Positions 23,595-31,691 of a DNA stretch of 64,000 bases are shown here, piece after piece. The notes beneath the pieces were generated by a model. The model was given only the letters and a program-made list of their open reading frames with translations. It was not told the DNA's origin and ran no database searches. Within the stretch, counting starts at the first letter, position 1, and each line of letters begins with the position of its first letter. Both the position numbers and the translations under genes were made by a program. Source of the stretch: Rhodobiaceae bacterium (GTDB taxonomy: Bacteria > Pseudomonadota > Alphaproteobacteria > Parvibaculales > Parvibaculaceae); assembly GCA_003330885.1 (NCBI GenBank), contig CP030277.1:434001-498000 (forward strand). The letters are read 5' to 3'.

Positions 23595-23660
23595 AGTTAC
23601 GTCGACACCCTAGATAAAAAACAAATTTCATATAGGATTCCGCTCCACGCGTAGTGTCAT

Positions 23661-23677
23661 CGCTGATGTAATCAGCG
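23661..23677. repeat. Palindrome before the nuclease-like gene
   Basis: CGCTGAT-GTA-ATCAGCG is a perfect 7-base inverted repeat, 28 bases before the start at 23705 and 67 bases after the DUF1491 stop. It lacks a T run, so an operator is more likely than a terminator. Confidence 0.35.
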
Positions 23678-23704
23678 GCGGGAATTAAGATAGGGAAATG
23701 GCAG

Positions 23705-24607
23705 ATGCTTGAGGACAAACGGTATGGCGTTGAACATGCGCTAAACATGTATGCCTATAGTTTCGCGTTGTTGCCTGCCGAAAGCATCTATGACTCTGCA
23801 GCAATCAACACAATAAAACCAGTCACAGACAACTGTCACATTTATCTTATTGGTTTCGTCCCGCGGGTAACTCTTATTAATGCGCGAGAAATTGACGATG
23901 CGCTCGAGCTGACTCTTGAAGTTTTCGGTGAAAGTCACACGGTGGAGCTACCGATGCCAGAGGGCTCAAAACTAGTTTTTGAGAATGAAGTTTGGTTTGT
24001 CCAACTGCAGTCTGGTGAAAAGGTTTGGCCTTCCGGAGCTGAAATCTCAACTATCTTCCACGGTAGGGTGAGAGAGTTGCATTTCGATGTCCAATACATT
24101 GGACAGGCATATGGCGCCGATGGCTCTCGAAATGCCATTGACCGCTTGCTGAGTCATGAAAAACTTCAAAAAATTTCGCTGCAAGGAGTACCAGATGACC
24201 ACTATTTAGCGCTTTTGTTGCTTGAAGTTGAGCCGAATACAACGGTCATTACGCTGCTGAATGGAATGGCAACAGAGTCGGCAGAAGACGAGGCAAGAAT
24301 AGACAGCGGTCTAGACAAACTTTTTGGAACGAGTGAGCAGGAAAGAATTTCGATCTATGAAGCGAGCCTTATTCGCTACTTCGAGCCAAAGTTTAATCTC
24401 GAGTTTAAGAACAGTTTTCCTTCAACCAGACTCAAGATATTGCAGGATTGCTACGAGAAAGACTTTGCCTCTGTCATCGCTGAGATTTGTATCGATGAGC
24501 TACCTTTCAGATTGTGCTCCGAAAAAATTGAGCCGAAATTCTATCACACTGCCGTCTTTGACTTGCACAAAGAAAGCGACCGTAAAGTCTTTTTCTCAAA
24601 ACCTTAG
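23705..24607 (+). CDS. Putative GIY-YIG-like endonuclease, low-G+C gene
   Basis: The product is 300 residues. Residues about 128-235 follow a GIY-YIG-like order: DVQYIGQAYG (Tyr131, Gly133), SRNAIDRLLSHEKLQKI (Arg147, His151), then EASLIRYFEPKFN (Glu219, Asn231), the place where GIY-YIG enzymes keep their metal-binding Glu. The N-terminal 120 residues look like a beta-rich domain and the C-terminal 60 like an accessory domain (YHTAVFDLHKESDRKVFF). Two 60-base lines counted by eye have 27 and 30 G+C, well below the neighbours, so it looks acquired. It may be a stand-alone mobile or defence nuclease; the family assignment is from pattern only. Confidence 0.5.
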   Translation: MLEDKRYGVEHALNMYAYSFALLPAESIYDSAAINTIKPVTDNCHIYLIGFVPRVTLINAREIDDALELTLEVFGESHTVELPMPEGSKLVFENEVWFVQLQSGEKVWPSGAEISTIFHGRVRELHFDVQYIGQAYGADGSRNAIDRLLSHEKLQKISLQGVPDDHYLALLLLEVEPNTTVITLLNGMATESAEDEARIDSGLDKLFGTSEQERISIYEASLIRYFEPKFNLEFKNSFPSTRLKILQDCYEKDFASVIAEICIDELPFRLCSEKIEPKFYHTAVFDLHKESDRKVFFSKP

Positions 24608-24674
24608 GTGGCCTATTTGTTAGCTTTCGGCTCACTAATGCACCCGCCCCTTCCGCGGAGAACGGACAGTATCC

Positions 24675-24893
24675 TCAGGGCCGCATGAACATATAGTCCT
24701 CGTCTTGGGCGAGATTCTCCGACGTGGAAACAAGCTCCGCGGCAATGTCCTCTTCAGACCGCGTTTCTTTGTAAACGTGCACCACTTTTTCAAGCATCAC
24801 CCGCGCAACTGATTCCGCAGGCACATTGGCTGCTTTCGCCTCAGCCAGCGCTGCGTCCATATGTTTTGTTGCGATGTCTCTTGCTGTTGTCAT
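24675..24893 (-). CDS. Small conserved alphaproteobacterial protein (unknown function)
   Basis: The product is 72 residues from ATG 24893 with AAGGAG ahead; the frame opens further upstream without support. The sequence (MTTARDIATKHMDAALAEAK, ESVARVMLEKVVHVYKETRS, AAELVSTSENLAQDEDYMFM) matches a short acidic helical family common in alphaproteobacteria with no known role. Nothing is seen in the 246 bases before it. Confidence 0.6.
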   Translation of the reverse strand: MTTARDIATKHMDAALAEAKAANVPAESVARVMLEKVVHVYKETRSEEDIAAELVSTSENLAQDEDYMFMRP

Positions 24894-25139
24894 GTTGATC
24901 TCCTTTTGGGTCCCGATTTTGAGGATCGACGCCCGGCATAGTTTAATGTTGATAGGGCGAAAATCGCCGAAAATGACAGGCCATGCAATGATGCAAATCA
25001 ACATGGTGACCTTGCGTATTTGGGACGCGGAGACCCGTATCAGCCTGGTCTCGCGCCCGGCCATCGAATATGCGACAGTGCAGGTGACTGAAAGAAGATC
25101 GGCGGGTGGAGCGGTCTTCTAGGAGGGGATGAGCGGCCA

Positions 25140-25517
25140 ATGACACTTTTTCTGTATCGCGACAGATTGGTCAATCTGGATGCGCTTCCGGGACCCACTG
25201 AACAAGACGGGTTTCCACTAAGTGCCGAGCAATATGAGCGCCTCACCACAGATGACCTCATGCAATTGCTCACCGAGGGCCTGTCCGACAATCCGGCATT
25301 GGCGGAAAAAGAGCCCAAATTCGTGCTCGCCATATGTCACATGTTGAATGACAAGGCGCAGGTCAATGCCGTTCGGGTGGTGGATGATGGCGCTGGCCCC
25401 ATTCTCTCCTGCGCCCGCATCCCCCATCAGTCACTCACTATTCTCGACGAACTTCGCATGCGCGGAAAGCTGACCCAGCAATCCATCGATGAAGCTGTCT
25501 GGAACCCGCTCGCCTGA
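25140..25517 (+). CDS. Conserved hypothetical protein
   Basis: The product is 125 residues, acidic and helical, beginning LFLYRDRLVNLDALPGPTEQD and ending ILDELRMRGKLTQQSIDEAVWNP. An AGGAGGGG run lies 12-19 bases before the ATG, slightly far. I do not recognise a family. It precedes prfC by 68 bases on the same strand and may share a transcript. Confidence 0.5.
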   Translation: MTLFLYRDRLVNLDALPGPTEQDGFPLSAEQYERLTTDDLMQLLTEGLSDNPALAEKEPKFVLAICHMLNDKAQVNAVRVVDDGAGPILSCARIPHQSLTILDELRMRGKLTQQSIDEAVWNPLA

Positions 25518-25585
25518 TTGGCAAATCCGGCTCACCTGATATAGGGTCCGGCCAAATTTAACCCCGAATTCCGGAAATTTGAGCC

Positions 25586-27214
25586 GTGAGCAGTTCTGCT
25601 GACATGACAAGTACTTTTGAGCCGACGACCGAACCAAAAACGGAGGAGGTGCGCCGCCGTCGGACCTTCGCGATTATCTCGCACCCGGATGCCGGTAAGA
25701 CGACCCTGACGGAAAATCTGCTTCTGCGCGGTGGCGCCATCCACCTCGCCGGACAGGTGAAAGCCCGTGGCGACCGCAGGCGCGCGCGCTCTGACTGGAT
25801 GAAGATCGAGCAGGAGCGAGGCATCTCGGTGACGTCTGCCGTCATGACGTTTGAATATAAAGGTGTCATCTGCAATTTGCTCGATACACCAGGCCATGAA
25901 GACTTCTCTGAAGACACCTATCGCACACTCACCGCAGCAGACAGCGCCATCATGGTCATTGATGCCGCAAAGGGCATCGAAGCCCAGACGCTGAAGCTCT
26001 TCGAAGTCTGCCGTCTCCGTGATGTGCCGATCATCACCTTCATCAATAAGATTGACCGGGAAGGTCAGGACCCGTTCGACCTGATGCAGGAAGTTTCGGA
26101 CAAACTGGCGTTGGATACGGCACCGATGACCTGGCCCGTGGGGCAGGGGAACCGTCTAAAGGGAATCTACGATCTCACTCAAAACGAGTTCATCTCCTAC
26201 AAGCAGGGCGAGACACCCGTAAACACAGGCCTCTCTGTCGACAGCAATGAGATCACCCGCCACCTAAGCGAAGATGAGCTGAGCACACTGAAAGAAGAGG
26301 CAGAACTGGCCCAAGGGGCCTGCTCTCCCTTCGATCTGGAGCTTTATCGCGCAGGCGCGCTGACACCTGTCTTCTTTGGCACAGCGCTTCGGGAACTCGG
26401 CGTCGATGAATTGCTGGATGCGGTGGCATCCTTCGCACCGCCGCCCCGGCCACAACCATCATCGGCACGGGACATCAGTCCGGATGAAAAGAAAGTCTCC
26501 GGCTTTGTGTTCAAGGTGCAGGCCAATATGGATCAGAACCACCGGGACCGCATTGCCTTCATGCGGCTCTGTTCCGGCAAGTTCAAACGCGGCATGAAAC
26601 TGAAGCTCTCCAGCTCCGGCAAGGCGATCGGTGTGCACAACCCGATCCTTTTCTTTGCCCAGGACAGAGAGCTAGTCGACGAAGCCTGGCCAGGCGACAT
26701 TATCGGCATCCCCAATCACGGCACGATCCGGGTGGGCGATACGCTTACCGAAAATGAAGATCTGATTTTCACCGGCATACCGAATTTCGCTCCGGAGATT
26801 TTGCAGCGGGTGCGGCTGGATGATCCTATGAAGGCAAAACATTTGCGCCGCGCATTGGAAAGCCTCGCCGAAGAAGGTGTGACGCAGGTCTTCAAACCAC
26901 AGCTCGGTGCCAATTGGGTGGTCGGTGTCGTGGGGCGTCTGCAGCTCGAAGTTCTCGCACAACGGATAGAGGCGGAATACGACATCAAGGTCGCGTTCGA
27001 GCAGGCACCCTATGAAACCGCGCGCTGGGTGGACAGTGACGATGCAGCAGAACTGAAGCGCTTTCTGGACGGCAATGTCGCCAGCATGGCCGAAGACCGC
27101 GACGGAGCGCCTGTCTTCATGGCCAAAAGCGCCTGGGAAGTGGGCTACACCGAAGAGAAGTGGCCAAAGATCCGCTTCTCCGCCATCCGGGAGCGGGCAC
27201 CTGCTGCGGCCTGA
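25586..27214 (+). CDS. prfC: Peptide chain release factor 3
   Basis: The product is 542 residues, a normal RF3 length. The GTPase domain has SHPDAGKTTLTENLL (G1), GISVTSAVMTF (switch), LLDTPGHEDFSEDTYRTL (G3) and FINKIDREGQDP (G4). RF3-type domains II and III follow (EAWPGDIIGIPNHGTIRVGDTL, GVTQVFKPQ, VGVVGRLQLEVLAQRIEAEY). RF3 recycles RF1/RF2 from the ribosome after peptide release. The start is uncertain between GTG 25586 and ATG 25604; neither has a clear ribosome site. Confidence 0.95.
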   Translation: MSSSADMTSTFEPTTEPKTEEVRRRRTFAIISHPDAGKTTLTENLLLRGGAIHLAGQVKARGDRRRARSDWMKIEQERGISVTSAVMTFEYKGVICNLLDTPGHEDFSEDTYRTLTAADSAIMVIDAAKGIEAQTLKLFEVCRLRDVPIITFINKIDREGQDPFDLMQEVSDKLALDTAPMTWPVGQGNRLKGIYDLTQNEFISYKQGETPVNTGLSVDSNEITRHLSEDELSTLKEEAELAQGACSPFDLELYRAGALTPVFFGTALRELGVDELLDAVASFAPPPRPQPSSARDISPDEKKVSGFVFKVQANMDQNHRDRIAFMRLCSGKFKRGMKLKLSSSGKAIGVHNPILFFAQDRELVDEAWPGDIIGIPNHGTIRVGDTLTENEDLIFTGIPNFAPEILQRVRLDDPMKAKHLRRALESLAEEGVTQVFKPQLGANWVVGVVGRLQLEVLAQRIEAEYDIKVAFEQAPYETARWVDSDDAAELKRFLDGNVASMAEDRDGAPVFMAKSAWEVGYTEEKWPKIRFSAIRERAPAAA

Positions 27215-27280
27215 GGCTTGTCTCATGCCCACCGTGTCGACAAACTGGCACCGTAAGATTCGAGAACAGGATGACGAATA

Positions 27281-28420
27281 ATGGAAGAAGTAAACGGGCA
27301 GTTGGGCGAGCTGTGGGGGCTGGTCACAGAAGTCTGGCAGAGCGGCATCCTGGGCTATGACGTCGGGCACTTTCTGACCGCTGTTGGCATCTTCTTGGTT
27401 TTCTATCTGTTGCGCGGTCTCTTCACTCGTTTTGTCTTTTCTTTTGTGGACCGATGGGTAGCCGACACTGAGACCAAGGTTGATGACTATCTGCACGATG
27501 CGCTGGCCGATCCGATCAAAGCCACCTTCATCATTGTCGGTGTCTTCTTTGCTCTTGATTACCTCAACCTGGAAGGCACCGCGGCAGATCTGGCACGCAA
27601 TGCTGTTTCATCCCTCATTGCCTTTACGATTTTCTGGGCATTGCATAATGCCGTCACACCACTGAGCCTTTTGCTGCGCGAACTTGAACGGGTCCTCACC
27701 AGCGAGATGGTCGATTGGCTGGTAACCGGTGTGCGCTGGGGTGTGATCATCATCGGCGCGGCCACCATCCTGCAGATCTGGGGCATCCAGGTTGCCCCCA
27801 TCATCGCAGGGCTCGGCCTGTTTGGTGTGGCAGTGGCGCTTGGCGCGCAGGACCTTTTCAAGAACCTGATCGGCGGCCTCTCCATACTGATTGAAAAGCG
27901 CTATCGCCGTGGCGACTGGATTCTTGCAGATGGTGTCGTTGAAGGCACCGTGGAAAATATTGGCTTCCGCTCCACCACTGTGCGCCGGTTCGACAAGGCG
28001 CCTGTCTATGTGCCGAACCAGAAGCTCTCAGATGCCGCGGTCACCAATTTCACGAAAATGACCCACCGCCGTATCTACTGGAAGATCGGCCTGGAATATC
28101 GTTCGACGCTGGAGCAGCTCAAGCAGGTGCGCGACGGCATTGAGGCCTATATTCGTGCGTCGGAAGAATTTGCGCAGCCGCCCGAAACGGCCCTCTTTGT
28201 TCGCGTGGATGCCTTCAATGATAGTTCTATCGACATCATGATCTATTGCTTCACCAAAACAACGAACTGGGGAGAATGGCTCGAGATCAAAGAGCGCTTT
28301 GCTTACGAGATCAAAGAGGTCGTCGAAGGCGCCGGCACGGGTTTTGCCTTCCCAAGTCAGTCTGTCTATGTGGAAATGCTGCCCGACAGCAATCCGACTG
28401 AGGGGCCGCAAGGAGGGTAG
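27281..28420 (+). CDS. MscS-family mechanosensitive channel
   Basis: The product is 379 residues with several N-terminal hydrophobic helices. The pore-lining TM3 follows (AGLGLFGVAVALGAQDLFKNLIGGL, Gly/Ala-rich as in MscS), then the beta domain (YRRGDWILADGVVEGTVENIGFRSTTVRRFD) and an alpha/beta cytoplasmic domain. These channels open under membrane tension to relieve osmotic shock. It lies 66 bases after prfC and 2 bases before a methyltransferase gene on the same strand. Confidence 0.9.
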   Translation: MEEVNGQLGELWGLVTEVWQSGILGYDVGHFLTAVGIFLVFYLLRGLFTRFVFSFVDRWVADTETKVDDYLHDALADPIKATFIIVGVFFALDYLNLEGTAADLARNAVSSLIAFTIFWALHNAVTPLSLLLRELERVLTSEMVDWLVTGVRWGVIIIGAATILQIWGIQVAPIIAGLGLFGVAVALGAQDLFKNLIGGLSILIEKRYRRGDWILADGVVEGTVENIGFRSTTVRRFDKAPVYVPNQKLSDAAVTNFTKMTHRRIYWKIGLEYRSTLEQLKQVRDGIEAYIRASEEFAQPPETALFVRVDAFNDSSIDIMIYCFTKTTNWGEWLEIKERFAYEIKEVVEGAGTGFAFPSQSVYVEMLPDSNPTEGPQGG

Positions 28421-28422
28421 TC

Positions 28423-29040
28423 ATGGCTTCTTCCGACGACCTGATCGCGCGAGGATTCCTGCCTTACAATGATGAGGCTGAAACACTGCGCACCCGCTAT
28501 GTAGAGCCCCCTTTCGCTGAAAGGCACAAGTCCTTCCGGTTCTTCTTCCCTGAAGCCCCGGCCAACGTGCTCGACATTGGCGCTGGTGTCGGCGTTGATG
28601 CGCAGGGCTTTGCGGAGCTGGGCCACAAGGTGGTTGCGGTGGAACCAGCAGAGAAGATGCGCTCCTTTGCGCTTGAGGACCGCGACCACCCAAACATCAC
28701 CTGGGTGGACGACTGTCTGCCGCGCCTCGACAAGGTGAAGGCGATGGGCCTGCGCTTCGACTTTGTCCTCGCCAGCGCATCTTTCATGCACCTGCCTGAG
28801 GACAGTCAGGCCGATGGTTTCATGACCATTGCCTCATTGCTGAAGCCGGAAGCCCACGCTGCGATGAGTTTGCGCCATGGGCCGGTCCCTGAAGGTCGCA
28901 GCATGTATGACCTGTCGCCCGATGACGCGGCAAAGCGCGCCGCCGCAGCGGGGCTTGTTCTCGTTCGCCATGAAGAAAAGCCCGACCGGGTCGGACGGCC
29001 AGGAGTAACCTGGTCGATGATGGTGTTTGAAAAGACTTAA
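28423..29040 (+). CDS. Class I SAM-dependent methyltransferase
   Basis: The product is 205 residues with GGAGGG ahead. Motif I reads NVLDIGAGVGVDAQGFAELGHKVVAVEPAEKM, binding SAM; a FDFVLASASFMHLPED acidic loop follows. The family is small-molecule methyltransferases and the target is unknown. It is directly downstream of the MscS gene and probably co-transcribed with it. Its stop overlaps the end of the convergent DUF2336 gene by 4 bases. Confidence 0.8.
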   Translation: MASSDDLIARGFLPYNDEAETLRTRYVEPPFAERHKSFRFFFPEAPANVLDIGAGVGVDAQGFAELGHKVVAVEPAEKMRSFALEDRDHPNITWVDDCLPRLDKVKAMGLRFDFVLASASFMHLPEDSQADGFMTIASLLKPEAHAAMSLRHGPVPEGRSMYDLSPDDAAKRAAAAGLVLVRHEEKPDRVGRPGVTWSMMVFEKT

Positions 29041-30131
29041 GCCGCAGCGCTCTCTGTTTCCCGGCGCACGCGCCAAAACCGCATGGCCCGTTGTGCCATG
29101 TCCTGCGGGATCTGATCATAAATGTCGAACAGATCGCGGGTCTCACTGACAGAACGGCGTTTTGACTGAACACCGATCACCGCAAGCGTTGAGAATGTCT
29201 GGCGGTCAAGCCGTGTTGCCTTACACGCAATGGCAAGGCCTTCACCGGATGGATCTTTGAGAATCCGCTCGGCAGTGTCTTCGTCAATTTTTGCAAGTCG
29301 AGCGAATCCGCAGATCAATTCCTCCAACCGGTTCGCTCGAACCAGATTGACCAGCAATGTTTCTGAAAGCTCACGCAGTTCAACTTTGCGGTCGATAAAT
29401 TGTTGCGCCCGAGATCTTTCGTCCGTGCGACGATTGGCATCCTTCATGAGTTTACGTTCTGTCTGCGCGAGCACCCTGTCGACAATTTCCGGATCGAGCT
29501 CGGCCGAGCGTTCCAGAATGCGACTGCGGAGCTTGGTCGAAACGACCCAGAACATGTCGTGTAACACGTCAGGCGGCAAATCCTGTCGGTCGACCAGAGA
29601 ACCCTGAAGGGTCTCATTCGAGGCTGCGCGATCCACGACCTTCTGAATGGTTGTTTGTCCAATCTTGGCATCATTATTGTTGATCAGGACATTCACGACC
29701 TCATCATCGCCGTGATCCACAAGTGCTTCTGAAATGGTCTCATTCACATCTGGGCGCCCGGCAACCACTGATCGATGGGCGTTGCTGCATTCTTTGATGA
29801 TCTCAAGCAGATCATCTTCCGAGAGGGCGAGACTGTTTTCAAGGATCGGCGTGGCGACGCTGATTTCATCATTGGCGAGTTGTGCGACCAGATCGCGTGG
29901 CGCTTCAGCCACCGTCGCAAGACGCCGGGAGAGATCTGCACGGACATTCGCTTCCAACGTGCGCGCAACCGTTCCCATAATGTGTGAGAAGTGCTCTGTT
30001 TCTGGGCCCGTGTAAAACTCCGGGTCCTCAAGAAAGAGATCGGTGACATTGCGTAGCAGCTCGCGCCGCCGTTCGCTCGACGGTTCTTTTGCCAGGTCGA
30101 TTAGATCTCGCAAATGCCTCAAATCGGTCAT
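29037..30131 (-). CDS. DUF2336 domain protein (second copy)
   Basis: The product is 364 residues. It is an alpha-helical DUF2336 protein with RRELLRNVTDLFLEDPEF, LARLAKIDEDTAERILKDPSGEGLAIACKATRLDRQTFSTL and a C-terminal FWRVRRE segment. Its architecture parallels the paralogue at 7658-8755, but the two are about 20 kb apart and the sequence has diverged. Function unknown. A 261-base gap lies before it, with no gene seen. Confidence 0.75.
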   Translation of the reverse strand: MTDLRHLRDLIDLAKEPSSERRRELLRNVTDLFLEDPEFYTGPETEHFSHIMGTVARTLEANVRADLSRRLATVAEAPRDLVAQLANDEISVATPILENSLALSEDDLLEIIKECSNAHRSVVAGRPDVNETISEALVDHGDDEVVNVLINNNDAKIGQTTIQKVVDRAASNETLQGSLVDRQDLPPDVLHDMFWVVSTKLRSRILERSAELDPEIVDRVLAQTERKLMKDANRRTDERSRAQQFIDRKVELRELSETLLVNLVRANRLEELICGFARLAKIDEDTAERILKDPSGEGLAIACKATRLDRQTFSTLAVIGVQSKRRSVSETRDLFDIYDQIPQDMAQRAMRFWRVRRETESAAA

Positions 30132-30392
30132 GGAAAAAAAGCCTGCCCCAACTCAACATCGTTCTCCCCCTCAATTTGAGCCAAAATTCTTAACAACCAA
30201 TGGGGGCAGGTAGGGTCAAATTTGTGAAAAACTGAAGGTTTACCGCGTTTGACTGACGTCGAAACGGTGGTTTCTCTACCGTCACGCGCAGGAGCGTTAA
30301 CACTTTATTCACGATAATGGGCAGAGACTTTGGGGGAAGGTTCCCGCAACCATGTCGGATTAAGTCGGGAGCACCAACCCACGGAGACGACG

Positions 30393-30578
30393 ATGCAGAA
30401 TGTCATCGAGTTCAGGCCGAGGGAGTCCACCGGGAAACGCCGCACGTATGAAAAAGCGGCTGATGTCATCCCGATGCCGGTCCGAGAAGGTAAAACGAGT
30501 ACCAGTAAGAAGTCGCCCACACAGGTACCCACTTTGACAGATCTGATGGATCTGACCTGGCCCAGAGCTACTGACTAA
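30393..30578 (+). CDS. Short conserved-looking protein
   Basis: The product is 61 residues from ATG 30393 with GGAGACG ahead: a basic N-terminus (MQNVIEFRPRESTGKRRTYEK), a Pro/Thr-rich middle and a hydrophobic end (TLTDLMDLTWPRATD). The stop lies inside a 17-base tandem duplication, so the last residues may have changed recently. Function unknown; it may be a small regulatory protein. Confidence is limited because the frame is short. Confidence 0.45.
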   Translation: MQNVIEFRPRESTGKRRTYEKAADVIPMPVREGKTSTSKKSPTQVPTLTDLMDLTWPRATD

Positions 30579-30597
30579 CAAGAGCTACTGACTAACA
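30564..30597. repeat. 17-base tandem duplication across the small gene's stop codon
   Basis: Two perfect copies of AGAGCTACTGACTAACA lie end to end, followed by a partial third copy (AGAGCGACTGATTGA). The first copy encodes the last residues and stop of the 61-residue gene. This looks like replication slippage and could differ between strains. Confidence 0.7.
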
Positions 30598-30673
30598 AGA
30601 GCGACTGATTGATCTGGGCGGCGGATTAGCCATCAGCGTCATGGATCAACGTGGGTGGTGATGGTCCGCCATG

Positions 30674-30715
30674 CGGCAGGCGAAGCTAAGGGGGGTGAGC
30701 CCTCAGCTCCTGCCG
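30674..30715. other. GC-rich hairpin between the small gene and the AHSA1 gene
   Basis: CGGCAGG (30674-30680) pairs with CCTGCCG (30709-30715); inner AGCT/AGCT and GGG/CCC segments continue the stem. No T run follows on either strand. It may be a weak terminator or transcript end structure for the convergent genes. Confidence 0.4.
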
Positions 30716-30723
30716 TCGGGTGA

Positions 30724-31188
30724 TCAGCTTTCCTCCGGGAGGGAAGCATTGAGCATATCCAGGAATTCGTTCCAGCCATTCTGCTGATCGTTGCGATCCG
30801 CTTCATTCTCAATCAACGCCTGGGTGAAGGTAAGGCGGGTGCCTTCTGTATCATCCTCGAACGTGACCGTGATGAGTGTCGCTGGCCCGCGTTGACCGTC
30901 TTCGACCCAATGATGAGTGAAGACAATCAGCTCATTTTCGACAATCTCTTTGTAGGTCCCCTCCATCCGGTAGCGATTGCCACTGGGGGCTTCCATGATC
31001 GACATCCAGTCGCCGCCGGGCCGGAAGTTCTCTGCACTGTCCACCAGCGTGAACACCTTTGGCCGCCACCACTGGCTCTTATGCTCAGCATCTGCCCACA
31101 TCTGAAAGACAAGCGCGCGCGGGGCGTTAAACACGCGAGTGAGCGTGAGGTCGAATGTTTCAGCAACAGTCTTGGTCTCAACAGTCAT
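30724..31188 (-). CDS. AHSA1/SRPBCC-domain protein
   Basis: The product is about 154 residues from ATG 31188, whose ATG overlaps the stop of the ArsR gene (ATGA). The AHSA1 START-like fold shows in TRVFNAPRALVFQMWADAEHKSQWWRPKVFTL, then FRPGGDWMSIMEAPSG and GTRLTFTQALIENEADRNDQQNGWNEFLDML. Such proteins bind hydrophobic ligands. Pairs of an ArsR regulator with an AHSA1 protein are common, and the operator upstream controls both. Confidence 0.85.
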   Translation of the reverse strand: MTVETKTVAETFDLTLTRVFNAPRALVFQMWADAEHKSQWWRPKVFTLVDSAENFRPGGDWMSIMEAPSGNRYRMEGTYKEIVENELIVFTHHWVEDGQRGPATLITVTFEDDTEGTRLTFTQALIENEADRNDQQNGWNEFLDMLNASLPEES

Positions 31189-31520
31189 GTGTCTTTTCCT
31201 TTTTGAATGTCTTGCAGGTAAGTGTCGAGGCGATCGAGGCTGCCCTCCCAATGGAGGCGGTATTGCTCAACCCAATCAGAAATTTCGCGAAGGGGACCAG
31301 CCTCCAGAGCGCAAGGGCGCCATTGGGCTTTGCGCCCGCGGGATATGAGGCCTGCGCTTTCCAAAACCTTGAGGTGCTTGGTGATGGCAGGCGGAGAAAT
31401 GTCGAACGGTTCCGACAATTCCTTGACCGATGTTTCGCCGAGCATGAGCCGGGCGAGAATGGCCCGCCGCGTCGGATCGGCGAGGGCGGAAAACGTGGCG
31501 CTGAGCGAGTCAGGTTTCAT
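31185..31520 (-). CDS. ArsR/SmtB-family regulator
   Basis: The product is 111 residues, a winged helix-turn-helix of the ArsR family: SLSATFSALADPTRRAILARL, then ETSVKELSEPFDISPPAITKHLKVLESAGLISRGRKAQWRPCALEA. The metal-ligand cysteines of arsenic/zinc sensors are absent, so it more likely senses an organic ligand or acts with the AHSA1 protein. It starts at ATG 31520 right beside a long palindrome, so translation may be leaderless or the ribosome site is hidden by the operator. Confidence 0.85.
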   Translation of the reverse strand: MKPDSLSATFSALADPTRRAILARLMLGETSVKELSEPFDISPPAITKHLKVLESAGLISRGRKAQWRPCALEAGPLREISDWVEQYRLHWEGSLDRLDTYLQDIQKGKDT

Positions 31521-31556
31521 AATACACCAATCAGTTAATTAACTAATGAGTGTATT
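31521..31556. promoter_or_regulatory. Long palindromic operator of the ArsR-AHSA1 pair
   Basis: A near-perfect 36-base palindrome centred at 31538.5 has outer arms AATACAC/GTGTATT and an inner core AGTTAATTAACT, with a few mismatches between. It abuts the arsR start codon. ArsR repressors bind such AT-rich dyads over their promoter, so this is very probably the autoregulatory operator. Confidence 0.75.
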
Positions 31557-31691
31557 TAGAGGCCTTGGGTCTGGGAGTCAAGGAACTGTGACGCAATTTT
31601 TGTCGTTGGGCCGCGATGGAGCGTCTAGGCTTGCGATGCAGGCGGAGAAACCGATGCACACGCCACAAACCAAGCCAGCGGAAAAGAATTC

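Noticed and set aside
26672-27496. Open frame (274 codons) opposite prfC
   Set aside because: It lies in the prfC C-terminal coding region and into the mscS start; it is a shadow frame without domain support.
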